Shown one piece after another: positions 5,637 through 5,641 of a stretch of 5,641 bases of DNA. Origin of the DNA: Bacillota bacterium (GTDB lineage Bacteria > Bacillota > Clostridia > Christensenellales > SZUA-584); the NCBI GenBank assembly GCA_023415915.1, contig JAEZIZ010000111.1, forward strand, positions 1 to 5,641. Direction: 5' to 3'. The position numbers and the translations under genes were made by a program. The notes under the pieces are model-generated. The model did no database searches, was not told the DNA's origin, and worked only from the letters and a program-made list of their open reading frames with translations. Every line of letters begins with the position of its first letter. The stretch's first letter is position 1.

Positions 5637-5641
5637 AAACG

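Noticed and set aside
5551..5641. Stop-free frame on the plus strand through the RNA-like block
   Set aside because: No start codon with a ribosome binding site, it runs directly out of a terminator, and 30 open codons are expected by chance.

Overview
The window looks like chromosomal DNA of a spore-forming member of the Firmicutes (Clostridia-like). The reasons are a recognisable spoIIP gene, strong AGGAGG-type ribosome binding sites before almost every gene, credible TTG start codons, frequent ATA isoleucine codons and an intrinsic terminator with a T tract. The species cannot be named from this sequence.

Left two thirds (1-4250): five genes all read leftward on the minus strand. In transcription order they are a TetR/AcrR-family regulator (4250-3579), the spore-engulfment peptidoglycan hydrolase SpoIIP (3429-2557), ribokinase RbsK (2452-1538), an SLC45-like MFS sugar transporter (1390-86) and the first 22 codons of a protein that starts with a membrane segment (68-1, cut by the window edge). 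Ribokinase, the transporter and the cut gene read as a small carbohydrate uptake and phosphorylation group. spoIIP has its own promoter-like site and looks like an unrelated neighbour.

Middle (4251-4670): a roughly 420-base intergenic region between the divergent TetR gene and a methyltransferase gene. It holds a good minus-strand promoter for the TetR gene and a possible 48-codon TTG-started leader ORF (4385-4531). It also holds a long imperfect stem-loop of about 114 nt (4494-4607) that ends in a run of T. The ORF ends inside the 5' arm of the stem, a geometry that would suit an attenuator controlling the methyltransferase. A free-standing small RNA is the main alternative.

Right third (4671-5641): a plus-strand class I SAM-dependent methyltransferase with SLHACxTATD and CCQHD motifs (4671-5486) and a perfect GC-rich intrinsic terminator (5524-5550). 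Directly after it comes a compact, apparently structured block (about 5552-5636). It has a 7-bp closing stem, an internal hairpin and a GNRA-capped hairpin, and runs to the window edge. It may be the edge of an IS200/IS605-group element with its guide (omega) RNA, either HEARO/IscB-type on the plus strand or a TnpB-type right end on the minus strand. That reading is unproven and needs the sequence beyond 5641.
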